A stretch of DNA of 64,000 nt from Prevotella sp. (GCA_016285245.1 JAEEQH010000002.1:78574-142573); one strand, 5' to 3'; positions 49,574 to 60,600 are shown, counted from the stretch's first letter. A program made the numbers and translations. The notes: generated by a model from the sequence alone, not told the origin.

Positions 49574-50635
49574 TTATTTAGCGTTGACGGTAATGACCAC
49601 CTTCGGACGACGCGGGTCGTCGGTAATCATCAGCACACGCGGACGGGTACGGACCTTCTTCAGTTCGGAGGCGATGGCCTCGACCTTCAGCTTCGTCGTC
49701 CCGCCAGGCTCCAGGATACGCTTGCCGAGCGTCACCTTCAGCCCGCGGGTGAAGAGCTGGAGCGACGAGATGTTCAGCGTGGCATTGCCGGCATTATATA
49801 GTATCGTCTCGGCGGTCTTCTTCTGCTTACCGCCGAACTCGATGTTCAGCACGCTGTCGGAAAGGGCCAGCTCGGGCAACAGGGGACCGCTCATGTGCCT
49901 GAGGTCGGGCAATAGCACCACGCTGACGCCCACCTCCCTGTCGTTGCTGACACGTTCGCCCAGACGCTGTGCCAGATAGACGTTTGTCTGTGTCAGGCCG
50001 TAGTCGTGGATCTTGTCGGAGTTCAACGTCAGCACCACCTTACCGCTGTGTCCCGGCGACAGGCGCGTCGGCGACACCTCGGCCGAGAGATAAGGCGGCA
50101 GGTGCTGGATGTTGGGCTCCATGACCTTATTGCCGTTGTTCATCACGCGGATGACAGCCTGAGGCATGTCGCCCTTGTTGACATTATCGAACTCCAGCTC
50201 GTTCTTGTCGGCCAGCAGACCGTTGAAGTCGAAGGGATAGGAGCCGCTGTAGTCCATCAGGTCTTCGCGCACGACACCCGTCATTGTGATGTAGACGGGA
50301 CGTTCCGAGGCGTTCGAGAAGATGGCGGCCTGCTTATTGAAATGGCCCAGCTGGCGTGCATCGTAGGTCATCTTGACGGAAAACTTGTCGCCCACGCCGA
50401 TTTCACCTTTCGGATATTCCACGCGCGTACAGCTACAGTCGGGGATGACGCGGGTTATCTGCAGCTTGCGCAGTCCACGGTTACGCATCTCGAAGATTGC
50501 CGTGACGGGCACCTCATAGCCCGTCTGTCCGACGTCAATCTTGTTCTTGTCGATGGTCAGCCGCTGAGCCTGCGCTTCGCTGACGGGTAATTGACTAATG
50601 ATGAATGCTAAACTTAGAATCTTGAGTATTTTCAT
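49574..50635 (-). CDS. DUF1573 family periplasmic protein
   Basis: The 353-residue protein has a signal peptide (MKILKILSLAFIISQLPVS) and at least one DUF1573 Ig-like domain near residues 40-130: IFEMRNRGLRKLQITRV, DCSCTRVEYPKGEIGVGDK, MTYDARQLGHFNKQAAIFSN. A second, more divergent set of beta-strands follows. DUF1573 is a Bacteroidetes domain of unknown function. The start (MKIL, 50635) overlaps the stop of the alpha-2-macroglobulin gene by 4 nt; a longer frame lies wholly inside that gene. Confidence 0.85.
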   Translation of the reverse strand: MKILKILSLAFIISQLPVSEAQAQRLTIDKNKIDVGQTGYEVPVTAIFEMRNRGLRKLQITRVIPDCSCTRVEYPKGEIGVGDKFSVKMTYDARQLGHFNKQAAIFSNASERPVYITMTGVVREDLMDYSGSYPFDFNGLLADKNELEFDNVNKGDMPQAVIRVMNNGNKVMEPNIQHLPPYLSAEVSPTRLSPGHSGKVVLTLNSDKIHDYGLTQTNVYLAQRLGERVSNDREVGVSVVLLPDLRHMSGPLLPELALSDSVLNIEFGGKQKKTAETILYNAGNATLNISSLQLFTRGLKVTLGKRILEPGGTTKLKVEAIASELKKVRTRPRVLMITDDPRRPKVVITVNAK

Positions 50636-53600
50636 TCTGCTTTGATGGTTTGTGAGTGGGTTGTGCCGCGGAACTCCGGCGCATAGGCGCATTGTACGGT
50701 ACAGGTGCCCGTCTCGTACTGTCCGGCGCGGTCAATATAATATTCGGTCTCAATGACGTGCTTGCCCTTGGGCAGACGGTTGAAGAAGTAGTTCGTCGTG
50801 TTGTCGCGCGGCGAGCAATAGTAGCCACCCTGCCAGTTGTAGCCGCTCAGCTGACTGACGGGCTCCAGACAGGCTGCACGCTTGTCCTGCACCTGAACGA
50901 AGTCGAGGTCGCGCTCGCTCTCGATGGTCAGACGGATGGTAACACGGCTGCCGACCGCTTTCGCTCCCAATATCTCACGCTTGACGGTGACACCGCTACC
51001 GTTGTCCTTGATGTCGCTGGTGGCCTGTACGAACTGCGCATAGACAGCACCCCACGACGTGCCCTCGCTACTCTTCTCGGCGGTGAAGGTCTTCTCGCCC
51101 TGGTATGGCTGTGCCGTCTTCACGTAGCCGATGCCGGCAGTAGCCTTCGGAGCCTCAACGGGTTTGCCGTCAATCTTCAGAGTACTAAGTCCCATGTCTC
51201 CCATAAGTCCCATTGGTCCCATAAGTCCCATAGGTCCCATTGGCCCCATAAAGGCAAAGATCGCATCGACGGAGTTCAACGGCGTGTCCCAGGCCTGCGT
51301 GCGCTTCTCCTGCAACAGCCAGCGGCGCATCTCCATGAGCGTCTGCTGGTCGTCGGGCGTCAGCCGCTGGATGGCCTCGATGGCAGCCACCTGGGTGGGT
51401 ATGCGGTAGTCGCGCCACGAGTAGCCGGCACGCGGCGTGTCGTAGTAGCGGCCCGTCTCTTCCTTGTAGACGGTATACTCCTTCAGGCTCTTGATATAAA
51501 GAGGTGAGTCGAGGATGATGCTCGACAGGGCTTTCTCGTAGATGCCCTGATTCTTCGTCTCTTTCTTCAACAGACCGATGAGGTAGTCGTTGGCCTGCTG
51601 CACGCTGGCGGGCAGCTGACGGCCGTCGAGCTTGCAGATATAGAGCCACTGGAGGGCCGTATGGCTGGGGAACGTTTGGCGGTAGCCTTTCTTCTCCTGC
51701 TTCTTCATCTCCCTAACCAGTTCCACCATCTCGCGACCCAGGAACTTAAAGGCGCCGTCGAGCATCGGCTGCTGGGTGCCGGTCATCGTGTTCAGGCGTA
51801 CCAGCATCTCGCTGATGGCCATCGTCATATACGTTGAGCCAGGCATATCGGGCCACCAGCTCCACGAGCCGTCACCACGCTGCAGCTTCTTCAGCTTGTC
51901 CGTAGCCGAAGCGAGACGCTGCGACATGAGGTTCTCGTCGAAGAAGTCGGCCAGCCGCTGACGCTGTTCCGTCTCGCGGTCGGCATCCATCACCCACGGC
52001 GTCTCCTCGAGCAGCAGGTCCTTCAGCTCACGGTTCTTCTCGAGCTGGGAGTTAAGCGACGTCTCCCTACCCTCCTCGCGTTTCCACTGTTCAAAGACGG
52101 TCTTGGCCTGCGGCACCTGGTCGACGATGTACTTACCGATGGTGTTGGCATAGAGCGCGGTGGCCTGGCAGACGGCACAGTCGTCGTGAGGATGGCCGAC
52201 GGCGGGCAGCGCCTGGATCATCAGCCACGCGGGATTGTTGGTGTATTCAAGGGTGAGCTTCGGCGTACTCTTGCTATGTTGGTTCTGCGGGAACAGTTTT
52301 GTCAGGTCGATGGTCTTCATGCCTGGGCCGTTCTGCGTGAAGGGCACGGTAACGGTGACGCGCTCCGTGGCCGGCAACACAGGCAGATAGTGCTGTTCGC
52401 CGTCGCTGAAGCCCTTGCCGCTGGCCGTCACCCGACAGATGAGCAGCTGCTCCGTCTGCTGCTGCAGCGGGAACGTGACGCTGGCGCTGGAGTCAGCCTT
52501 CAAGGCGAAAGGCATGGCCGTCTCACAGACCACCTTCTCGGTCTCGGGGTCGACGAGCTGCATGCGTGCCGTTCCGCTGACATCCTTGCCGCTGAGGTTG
52601 AAGATGCGTGCCGAGACGGTGGCCTCGTCGCCCTCGCGGACGAAGCGCGGCACGTTGGGCTGTACCATCACCTCCTTCTGGGCAACGGTCTCGCCGTCGA
52701 GCATTCCAAAGCTGAGGTCGGGCGTATGGGCAAGGCCCATGAAGCGCCACGTCGTCAGACTCTCGGGCAACGTGAACTTCAACGCTACGCCGCCGTTGCT
52801 GTCGACAACCAGCTGCGGATAGAAGAAGGCCGTCTCCTGGAGGTTCTCACGTACCTGGACGCGCTCGGGCTCCTGTTCCTCCGCGTCACCCGTGCCGTTT
52901 GCAGCCATCGGCAGACCGCTGCCCACGACTCTCTTGGCACTTGCCGACACGACATCCAGTCCTGCGATACGTCCCTGAAGGGCCTCATCGACAGAGGCCG
53001 TCTCCACGCAGTCGAACACAGCGGCCCTCTCCTCAACAACGACTTCACGTAGCACCTGACGTTTTCCCGCCCCACGAAGACGTCTCGTATTCACAGGATA
53101 AAAACGGTCTATCATCTGCGGGAAGATGTCGTCATCGAAAGCCGTCAGACTCAGCTCCGACGTCGGGAGCCAGGAGACGGGTTTCTGACTGGAGATCCAC
53201 ATATTGGCCCAGTAGCCGGAACGCCAGTACGTCCGCGGCAACGAGAGATTAATATAGGGTGAGAGGCTCCAGCGATGTTGCACTATCTGGTCGAGGCTCT
53301 TGTCGTAGAGTGTCGCCATGAGCTGGGCATCAGCTGGCACCACGTCCCCCGCCTTCCCCGAAGGAGAAGGAGCTTTGACGGACAGGCGCCACTCCTCCTG
53401 CTGTCCCGGCGTCAGACGGTCGCGGAACGTCTCCCACGTCAGCGTCAGCTTCTTGTCGGGCAGAGGACGTTCGATGGTTGTCTCATGGCTGTAGACGACG
53501 CCCTTCTTCACCCAGGCAAAGGAGAGGAGAAGACCGTCTCCGTATTCTTCCTTATACGTCAGCTTGCGGTTGATGAGCTCGTTGGTCTTGTCGACGGCGC

Positions 53601-56154
53601 CGCACTCAAGCACCTTGTTGCCGGCAATGATGGTATAGAAGATGTGTACGTCCTTGTCCGACGAGCCCACCTGGATGGTAACGGGCGTGCCGTCGTTGGG
53701 GAAGCGCGTGGCAGAGTAGTAGCACCAGTCCTTCGTCTCCGTGGCTGGCCGTTTGTCGTCCAACGAGAACACCACGACGTCGCGCCTCAGCGTGTCCTGC
53801 TCGCAGATGGCCTCCAGCGTGTGCTTGCCACTCTTCATATGGGCGATGGGTGTTGGCACCTGGGTGTTGGCCGTCTGCCACTTGCCGTTGTCAAAGCGGT
53901 AGCGCACGGCAGCGTTGATGTCGATGCCGGCAGCGTTGCGCAGATGGAAGGTCATTGTCGGCGACTCCTCTATCAGCAGCTTCTCCTGCATGTCACAGCT
54001 GAACGCCGTCTTTCGGTTACCCAAGGGCAGCGACAGCTGAGCCTGGTGCGTCTCACCAGCCTGGTCGGTAACATGGGCTGTACAAACGAAGTTGTAGAAC
54101 TGCGGATAGCGACTCGTCGGCATCGTCATCGGTATGTCGACGACGAACGTGCCGTCGCCGCCCGTCATCGTCTCGCCGCTGGCCACTTCCTCATCGTTCG
54201 ACGAGGCGCCGATATAGCCCTGGTTCCAGTAGCTGTTGTACGAAATCCACCACCATGCCCGGCGGCGCACCACCGTGTAGCGTACCTTAGCGTTCTGGAC
54301 TGGCACACCGGCAAAGCTGCGTGCCGTCGCCTTCACCTGGACGGTGTCGCCGTCCTCGTAGTGCTGGTTCACCTCGGGGAACTTCACCTCGAACGTCGGA
54401 CGCTTGTACTCCTCGACGCGGAACTCACAGCGGCCGTTGTCTGTCTGCAGCACGAAGGTGCCGTTGAGCAGTCCTGTGGGCAGCGTGAAGTCAGCTGTGA
54501 TGGTGCCAAAGCGGTCGGTCGTCAGCTTTTTCTGGGAAACCTCCTTGAAGTTGGCATCACGCAGCGTCAGCGTCAACGTTTTGTTCTCCATAGCCCTATA
54601 CTCGTAGCCGTTATCGCTGGCATAGGCGATGGCTGCCGCATGGATGGTCTGTCCCGGACGGTAGATGGCACGGTCGGTAAAGATCTCGACGCGTTCCACA
54701 TGGCGTTTGTTGCTGAGGGTGAAGCTGGAGAAGGCGCTCGATGTACGGCAGAACTTATCCGTATCGGTATAGGCGAAGACCGTCTGCACGCGCTGGTCTT
54801 TCTTCTCCCACACCACTTCGCCCTGCTCGTCGGTGGTCAGGTTCTCAAGGGTGTGCATCCTGTTGTTCAGCAGCCTGACATGGGCACCCTTCAGCGGCTG
54901 GCCCGTGGTGGCATTGACGACGACGTAGCGCACCTTGTCCTCAGGCAAGGCCTGCAACAGGACACGCACATCGCTGACATAGTAAAGCTTGCGCACCACC
55001 TGTGTCGCCGGCTGCGTCTCTACCTCTATCATATAGACGCCTGCGGGCAGTCCGCTGACCGTCATCGAGTCCTCGAAGAACTCGTATTCCTTCTTGCCGA
55101 CATACTGGTGTGTCACTTCGAAGGGCAACAGCGTCAGCAGCGGCTTCACCTTGCGATAGCCCTCGGCGGTGGACACCGTCAGCTGCGTATCACCCTGGGC
55201 CTTGACATTATAGAGGCGCATCGTCAGCTGGCGGATGTTACGCATTCTCGTCAGGTGGTAGACCATCTCCTGTTCCGGGATGTTCACCTCTGTGCTGGCC
55301 GAGCCCTCGTAGACGGGCATGGTCAGCACCCGCTGGCTGTTGCGCAGCTTGTTCATCGCCTTCCACGAGCCAAAACGGTCCAGGGCGAGATTGATGTACT
55401 GCCACTTCTCCTCGTTGGTGGCCGTCGTTTGCTCTTCCATATAGCGGTAGTGCTCGAGGGCCGCCTCACCACACTCCGGCAGATCCTCGTAGACGCTGAT
55501 AAGCGAGTCGACACGCTGCAGGTACTCCGCCTTCTTCAGCTCCACTTGGCCGTCAGGACATTGCTGGCGCAACAGCATCAGCGCCGTCAGGAAGGAGGCG
55601 TGGCGGTTGCCCTTCTCGCTGTAGTAGTCGTACAGCGGCTGGTACTGCTCCAGCTCATAGCCGACGACGCTGAGCAGGTCGTCGCCGAAGTAGCGGCTGT
55701 CGACGCCCTTCACCGTCAGCGGCTCGTAGTCGACGGCCTTGACAGCAGCCAGTTGTCCGCATAGTTCCGGTGTCAGCAGTATCTCTTGAGGCGTACGCTC
55801 CAATTCGCTGTTGTTCTTATAGATACGCCGAAGAACGACCTGGTAAACCGTCTTCAGTACCACGTCGTTCTCCGTCTCCATGCGTTGCTCCATGCGTTCG
55901 ACGGCAGGCAGCAGCGAGTCGGGCGAGATCTCCGTCATCACACGGGCGCCCTGCAGCTCGGCTTTCATCAGCTGTCCCGGCTGATGCTCCTTCTGTGCCT
56001 TGCGCGCAATCTTCATCAGCAGGTCATACTGTGAGCGGGGCAGGTCCTTCTGCTCCGCCTCCTTCACCTGCTTCCACAGGTTTGCGTAGGTTTGTCCTTT
56101 TATGGTCATCACACATGCCAGCAACAGGGCCAGCGTCAGTAACGTTTTCTTCAT
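50632..56154 (-). CDS. Alpha-2-macroglobulin family protein (MG2-containing), no canonical thioester
   Basis: The 1840-residue envelope protein has a signal peptide (MKKTLLTLALLLACVMTI), a helical start, an MG2-type domain (FTDRAIYRPGQTIHAAAIAY, about 485-505), later macroglobulin domains (GGVALKFTLPESLTTWRFMG, about 1125), and a helical toroid from about 1310. The CGEQ thioester motif is missing; the position reads PHDDCAVCQA. Around 1057-1067 a segment DEALQGRIAGLDVVSASAK resembles the plug of SusC-type receptors. A 9-bp repeat inserts MGPMGPMGLMG and onward near 1635-1655. It may guard the periplasm by trapping proteases. It heads the minus operon with DUF1573, meaB and ispH and has its own -7 box. 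Confidence 0.85.
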   Translation of the reverse strand: MKKTLLTLALLLACVMTIKGQTYANLWKQVKEAEQKDLPRSQYDLLMKIARKAQKEHQPGQLMKAELQGARVMTEISPDSLLPAVERMEQRMETENDVVLKTVYQVVLRRIYKNNSELERTPQEILLTPELCGQLAAVKAVDYEPLTVKGVDSRYFGDDLLSVVGYELEQYQPLYDYYSEKGNRHASFLTALMLLRQQCPDGQVELKKAEYLQRVDSLISVYEDLPECGEAALEHYRYMEEQTTATNEEKWQYINLALDRFGSWKAMNKLRNSQRVLTMPVYEGSASTEVNIPEQEMVYHLTRMRNIRQLTMRLYNVKAQGDTQLTVSTAEGYRKVKPLLTLLPFEVTHQYVGKKEYEFFEDSMTVSGLPAGVYMIEVETQPATQVVRKLYYVSDVRVLLQALPEDKVRYVVVNATTGQPLKGAHVRLLNNRMHTLENLTTDEQGEVVWEKKDQRVQTVFAYTDTDKFCRTSSAFSSFTLSNKRHVERVEIFTDRAIYRPGQTIHAAAIAYASDNGYEYRAMENKTLTLTLRDANFKEVSQKKLTTDRFGTITADFTLPTGLLNGTFVLQTDNGRCEFRVEEYKRPTFEVKFPEVNQHYEDGDTVQVKATARSFAGVPVQNAKVRYTVVRRRAWWWISYNSYWNQGYIGASSNDEEVASGETMTGGDGTFVVDIPMTMPTSRYPQFYNFVCTAHVTDQAGETHQAQLSLPLGNRKTAFSCDMQEKLLIEESPTMTFHLRNAAGIDINAAVRYRFDNGKWQTANTQVPTPIAHMKSGKHTLEAICEQDTLRRDVVVFSLDDKRPATETKDWCYYSATRFPNDGTPVTIQVGSSDKDVHIFYTIIAGNKVLECGAVDKTNELINRKLTYKEEYGDGLLLSFAWVKKGVVYSHETTIERPLPDKKLTLTWETFRDRLTPGQQEEWRLSVKAPSPSGKAGDVVPADAQLMATLYDKSLDQIVQHRWSLSPYINLSLPRTYWRSGYWANMWISSQKPVSWLPTSELSLTAFDDDIFPQMIDRFYPVNTRRLRGAGKRQVLREVVVEERAAVFDCVETASVDEALQGRIAGLDVVSASAKRVVGSGLPMAANGTGDAEEQEPERVQVRENLQETAFFYPQLVVDSNGGVALKFTLPESLTTWRFMGLAHTPDLSFGMLDGETVAQKEVMVQPNVPRFVREGDEATVSARIFNLSGKDVSGTARMQLVDPETEKVVCETAMPFALKADSSASVTFPLQQQTEQLLICRVTASGKGFSDGEQHYLPVLPATERVTVTVPFTQNGPGMKTIDLTKLFPQNQHSKSTPKLTLEYTNNPAWLMIQALPAVGHPHDDCAVCQATALYANTIGKYIVDQVPQAKTVFEQWKREEGRETSLNSQLEKNRELKDLLLEETPWVMDADRETEQRQRLADFFDENLMSQRLASATDKLKKLQRGDGSWSWWPDMPGSTYMTMAISEMLVRLNTMTGTQQPMLDGAFKFLGREMVELVREMKKQEKKGYRQTFPSHTALQWLYICKLDGRQLPASVQQANDYLIGLLKKETKNQGIYEKALSSIILDSPLYIKSLKEYTVYKEETGRYYDTPRAGYSWRDYRIPTQVAAIEAIQRLTPDDQQTLMEMRRWLLQEKRTQAWDTPLNSVDAIFAFMGPMGPMGLMGPMGLMGDMGLSTLKIDGKPVEAPKATAGIGYVKTAQPYQGEKTFTAEKSSEGTSWGAVYAQFVQATSDIKDNGSGVTVKREILGAKAVGSRVTIRLTIESERDLDFVQVQDKRAACLEPVSQLSGYNWQGGYYCSPRDNTTNYFFNRLPKGKHVIETEYYIDRAGQYETGTCTVQCAYAPEFRGTTHSQTIKAE
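51188..51250 (-). repeat. 9-bp tandem repeats inside the alpha-2-macroglobulin gene
   Basis: About seven units of AGTCCCATN (plus-strand view) encode the MGPMGLMGDMG segment in frame. Same family as 30328-30375 and 30945-30992. Confidence 0.85.
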
Positions 56155-56183
56155 TGTTGTCAGGTTTTAGGCTACAACTCATG

Positions 56184-56191
56184 CAAAGTTA
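56184..56191 (-). promoter_or_regulatory. -7 box TAACTTTG ahead of the alpha-2-macroglobulin gene
   Basis: Minus-strand TAACTTTG fits TAnnTTTG, 29 nt before the start. Confidence 0.58.
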
Positions 56192-56316
56192 GTACATTTT
56201 TCCCATACCGCGATGTTCTCAGCCGTGAAAATATGAAAGTTTAACCGAACGGCCGCGTGTCGCATAATTATTGTTAAATATAAACAAGGTTACGTGCGTA
56301 TTTTCGTCTTTTTTCG

Positions 56317-56324
56317 TAATTTTG
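56317..56324 (+). promoter_or_regulatory. -7 box TAATTTTG ahead of the RND adaptor gene
   Basis: TAATTTTG fits TAnnTTTG and leaves a leader of about 63 nt. Confidence 0.52.
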
Positions 56325-56393
56325 CAAGCTAAAAAGTAGTGTTTACATTGATTTTACGAAGATACAGACAAAACAAATTGTAAATAAACTGAT

Positions 56394-57560
56394 ATGAAAA
56401 AGAACAGTATTCTATTGATGGCGGCTATTGCCGCTTCGCTCGTGTCGTGTGGAGGTGGCGGTGGTCGTCCCACGTTTGGTGACAATGAGTATCCCGTCGT
56501 GACGGTTGGCACGCAGAGTGCCGCATCACAGGCTACCTACCCTGCTTCCATCAAGGGTGTGCAGGACGTGCAGATTTCGCCGAAGGTAGGAGGTTTCATC
56601 ACCCAGATTAACGTCAAGGAAGGCCAGACGGTCTCCGCCGGCCAGACGCTGTTTGTCATCGACAACGCCACTTACCAGGCACAGGTACGCCAGATGCAGG
56701 CTGCCGTGAACACAGCCCAGGCCGCTTGCAACACGGCCAAGCTGTCGTACGAGAACTCCCTGAAGCTTTTCGAGAGCAAGGTCATCGGCGACTTCGAGCT
56801 GCAGTCGGCCACCAACTCCTACGAGAGTGCGAAAGCCAGTCTCGCGCAGGCTCAGGCCAGTCTGGCCTCTGCCAAGGAGACGCTGAGCTTCTGCTATGTC
56901 AAGAGCCCTGCCTCCGGCGTCGTCGGCACCCTGCCCTTCAAGGTTGGTGCGCTGGTGAACACCGCCTCGGCGCTGACCACCGTCTCGAACATCTCGTCGA
57001 TGGAGGTCTACTTCTCGATGTCTGAGAAGGACGCTCTGGCCATGTCGAAGGACGGCAACGGCCTGACGTCAATCCCCGCCGTGCAGCTGCAGCTGGCCGA
57101 CGGTACCATCTACGCCCACGAGGGTAAGGTGACGAAGATGAGCGGTGTCATCGATGCCGCTACGGGTACGGTCCAGCTGATTGCCATCTTCCCCAACCCC
57201 GAGAAGCTGCTGAAGAGCGGCGGCTCCGGCGCCATCATCATCCCCCACTCCAACGCTTCGGCCATCGTCATTCCGCAGTCCTGCGTGATGGAGGTCCAGA
57301 ACAAGAAGTTCGTCTACGTCCTGGGCAAGGATAACAAGGTGCAGTACACCGAGATTCAGGTGGCTCCGCAGAACGACGGCATGAACTACGTCGTTACCGG
57401 CGGTCTGAAGGTTGGCGACAAGTACGTGACCAACGGTATCACGAAGCTCTCCGACAAGATGGAGATCGTGCCCATCACTCCTGAGCGCTACCAGCAGAAG
57501 ATTGACGAGCAAGCCAAGGAGATGACGGCCGGCGAGATCGTTGGCGCAATGAAGAAGTAA
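56394..57560 (+). CDS. RND efflux periplasmic adaptor (AcrA/MexA-like) lipoprotein
   Basis: The 388-residue protein has a lipoprotein signal (MKKNSILLMAAIAASLVSC, Cys19, then GGGGGR), a lipoyl half QDVQISPKVGGFITQINVKEGQ, a coiled-coil hairpin (about 95-165, AVNTAQAACNTAKLSYENSL) and a beta-barrel domain. It links the RND pump encoded next to the outer-membrane channel. The gene heads the operon adaptor-pump-channel-lpxA and has its own -7 box. A 58-nt repeat-rich gap separates it from the pump gene. Confidence 0.93.
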   Translation: MKKNSILLMAAIAASLVSCGGGGGRPTFGDNEYPVVTVGTQSAASQATYPASIKGVQDVQISPKVGGFITQINVKEGQTVSAGQTLFVIDNATYQAQVRQMQAAVNTAQAACNTAKLSYENSLKLFESKVIGDFELQSATNSYESAKASLAQAQASLASAKETLSFCYVKSPASGVVGTLPFKVGALVNTASALTTVSNISSMEVYFSMSEKDALAMSKDGNGLTSIPAVQLQLADGTIYAHEGKVTKMSGVIDAATGTVQLIAIFPNPEKLLKSGGSGAIIIPHSNASAIVIPQSCVMEVQNKKFVYVLGKDNKVQYTEIQVAPQNDGMNYVVTGGLKVGDKYVTNGITKLSDKMEIVPITPERYQQKIDEQAKEMTAGEIVGAMKK

Positions 57561-57564
57561 GAAT

Positions 57565-57612
57565 GTAAATGGTAAATTGTCAAATTGTACATTGTACATT
57601 GTCAAATAGTAA
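57565..57612 (+). repeat. AAATTGT/ACATTGT repeat between adaptor and pump genes
   Basis: Units such as AAATTGTCAAATTGTACATT and ACATTGTCAAATAGTAAAT repeat across the gap, related to the AT-rich families elsewhere. Confidence 0.6.
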
Positions 57613-57618
57613 ATCAGT

Positions 57619-60600
57619 ATGACTTTTACGAATTTTATCAAACGCCCGGTACTCTCGACGGTGATCTCAATCCTCATCGTCCTGCTGGGTTTCATCGGCC
57701 TGGTGTCGCTGCCTATCGAGCAGTATCCTGACATCGCACCGCCAACGGTGGCGGTGTGGACCACCTACCCCGGTGCCGATGCCGAGACGGTGAAGAACGC
57801 CGTCGTCACACCGCTCGAGGAGAGTATCAACGGTGTGGAAGGTATGGACTATATCTCGTCGTCAGCCGGTGCCGGTTCGGCACAGATCAGCGTGCTGTTC
57901 CGTCAGGGCATGAACCCCGATATGTGTGCCGTGAACGTTCAGAATCGCGTGCAGCAGGCCCAGGCGCTGCTGCCTGCCGAGGTGACGCGTATCGGCGTTA
58001 CCGTGCAGAAGCGTCAGACGTCGCAGGTGCTGATGTTCACGCTGACCTCTGAGGACGGCCGTTACGACGACGAGTTCCTGACGAACTACAACAACATCAA
58101 CATCATCCCCGCCATCAAGCGTATCCAGGGTGTGGGCGACGTGCAGAGCCCCGGTATGAAGAGCTACTCGATGCGTATCTGGCTGAAGCCCGACGTGATG
58201 AAGCAGTACGGCCTGATGCCGAGCGACATCTCGAACGTGCTGGCCGAGCAGAACGTCGAGGCAGCTCCCGGACAGTTCGGCGAACAGGCTGACGTGGCCT
58301 ACGAATATGCCATGCGCTACACCGGTCGTCTGAAGACCGCCGAGGAGTTCGGCGACATCATCATCCAGAGCAACGCCGACGGCTCGACGCTGAAGCTGAA
58401 GGACGTGGCCCGCATCGAGCTGGGCGGACAGATGTACTCCGTGTCGATGCGTAACAACAACCTGCCTTCGGTGCTGGGTATGGTGCAGCAGATTGCCGGC
58501 TCCAACGCCAACGATATTGCCAAGCAGGTGAAGGCCGAGCTCGAGGAGCAGTCGAAGCTCTTCCCCCCGGGCATGACCTATAAGATCAACTACGACGTCA
58601 CGGAGTTCCTCTATGCCAGTATCGAGGAGGTGGTCTTCACGCTCATCTTCACCCTGATCCTGGTGTTCATCGTGATCTACATCTTCCTCCAGGACTGGCG
58701 CTCGACGCTCATCCCGCTGATTGCCGTCCCGGTGTCGCTCATCGGTACGTTCTTCTTCCTCAGCGTCTTCGGCTTCTCCATCAACCTGCTGACGCTGTCG
58801 GCCCTGCTGCTGGCTATCGCCATCGTGGTCGACGACGCCATCGTGGTCGTCGAGGCCGTCCACGCGAAGCTCGACCAGGGATACAAGTCGACGCTGACGG
58901 CCTCCATCGATGCCATGAACGAGATCTCGGGTGCTATCATCTCCATCACGCTGGTGATGGCCTCGGTGTTCATCCCCGTGTCGTTCATCGGCGGCACCAC
59001 AGGTACGTTCTACCGTGAGTTCGGTGTGACGATGGCGGTCTCCATCTTCATCTCGGCCCTGAACGCCCTGACGCTGTCGCCGGCCCTCTGTGCCATCTTC
59101 CTGAAGCCTCACGACGCGGAAGGTCACGAGAAGAAGATGTCGGTCATCGACCGCTTCCACGCTTCGTTCAACACCGCCTACGACAAGGTGCTGGGCAAGT
59201 ATAAGCACTCCATCGAGAAACTGGTGCGTAAGCCCGTGGCCATCATCATTACGGTGGTCATCGGCATCGCCGTCCTCGCCACCACGCTGGTGACGACGAA
59301 GACCGGTCTGGTGCCCTCCGAGGACACCGGTACGCTGTTCTGTACCATCTCCATGCCGCCCGCCACGTCCGTGGCCCGCACGCGTCAGATTATCGACGAG
59401 GTGGACAAGATCCTGGCTGCCGACCCTGCCATCCAGAGCCGTGAGCAGATTCAGGGCTACAACTTCATTGCCGGTTCGGGTTCCGACCAGGCGACGTTCA
59501 TCATCAAGCTGAAGCCCTTCAAGGACCGCCAGAAGAGCCTCTGGTGGAAGATCAGCGGACTGTGGCAGGGCGACGGTATCTACCGTTTCTTCCTCGACCC
59601 CTCGGACGCCACGGGAGTCATCGCTCAGATCTTCATCAAGACGGCCCACATCAAGGATGCCTCCATCCTGGCCTTCCAGCCGCCGATGATCCCCGGCTTC
59701 TCGGCCAACAGCGGTGTGTCGCTGGTGATGCAGGACCGTACCGGCGGCTCGCTGACGAAGTTCTTCGACATCGTCAAGGAGTACATTGCCGAGCTGAACA
59801 AGCGTCCGGAGTTCCAGATGGCTCAGACGTCCTACAACCCGAACTACCCGCAGTACATGATCCACATCGACGTGGCCAAGTGTAAGCAGTCGAACATCTC
59901 GCCGGCAACGGTGCTGTCCACGCTGCAGGGCTACTACGGCGGTCTCTACGCCTCCAACTTCAACGCCTACGGCAAGCTCTTCCGTGTCATGATCCAGGCC
60001 TCGCCCGAGACCCGCATGACGCCGGAGTCGCTTAATAATGTATATGTACGCACGCCCGCCGGTATGGCTCCCGTCCAGGAGTTCTGCCGCATGGAGCGCG
60101 TCTATGGCCCGTCCAACATCAACCGTTTCAACCTCTTCACGTCCATCAACGTGACGGCGACGGTGGCCGACGGCTACTCGACCGGTGAGGCCATCAAGGC
60201 CGCACAGGATGTGGCTGCCAACATTCTGCCGACGGGCTACACCTACGACTACCAGGGACTGACGCGTGAGGAGGCGAAGGCCACCAACTCCACGGCCATC
60301 ATCTTCCTGCTGTGTATCGTCTTCATCTACCTCATCCTCTCGGCACAGTACGAGTCGTACATCCTGCCGCTGGCCGTGGTGCTCTCCGTACCCTTCGGTC
60401 TGGCTGGCTGCTTCCTGTTCACGATGGTCTTCGGCCACGCCAACGACATCTATATGCAGATCTCGCTCATCATGCTGATCGGTCTGCTGGCCAAGAACGC
60501 CATCCTGATTGTGCAGTTCGCTCTGGAGCGCCGCCGTCTGGGTATGGCCGTCTCGTGGTCGGCAGTCCTCGGTGCCGCCGCCCGTCTGCGTCCTATCCTG

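Larger units (their letters stand above)
56155..56393. other. Divergent control region of alpha-2-macroglobulin and RND pump
   Basis: This 239-bp region holds opposite -7 boxes at 56184-56191 (minus) and 56317-56324 (plus), with AT-rich sequence between them. I see no operator palindrome or regulator gene beside it. Confidence 0.5.

Noticed and set aside
53275..55764. 829-codon frame antisense to the alpha-2-macroglobulin gene
   Set aside because: Shadow frame; no start context, no recognisable motif, and the opposite strand encodes a clear 1840-residue protein.
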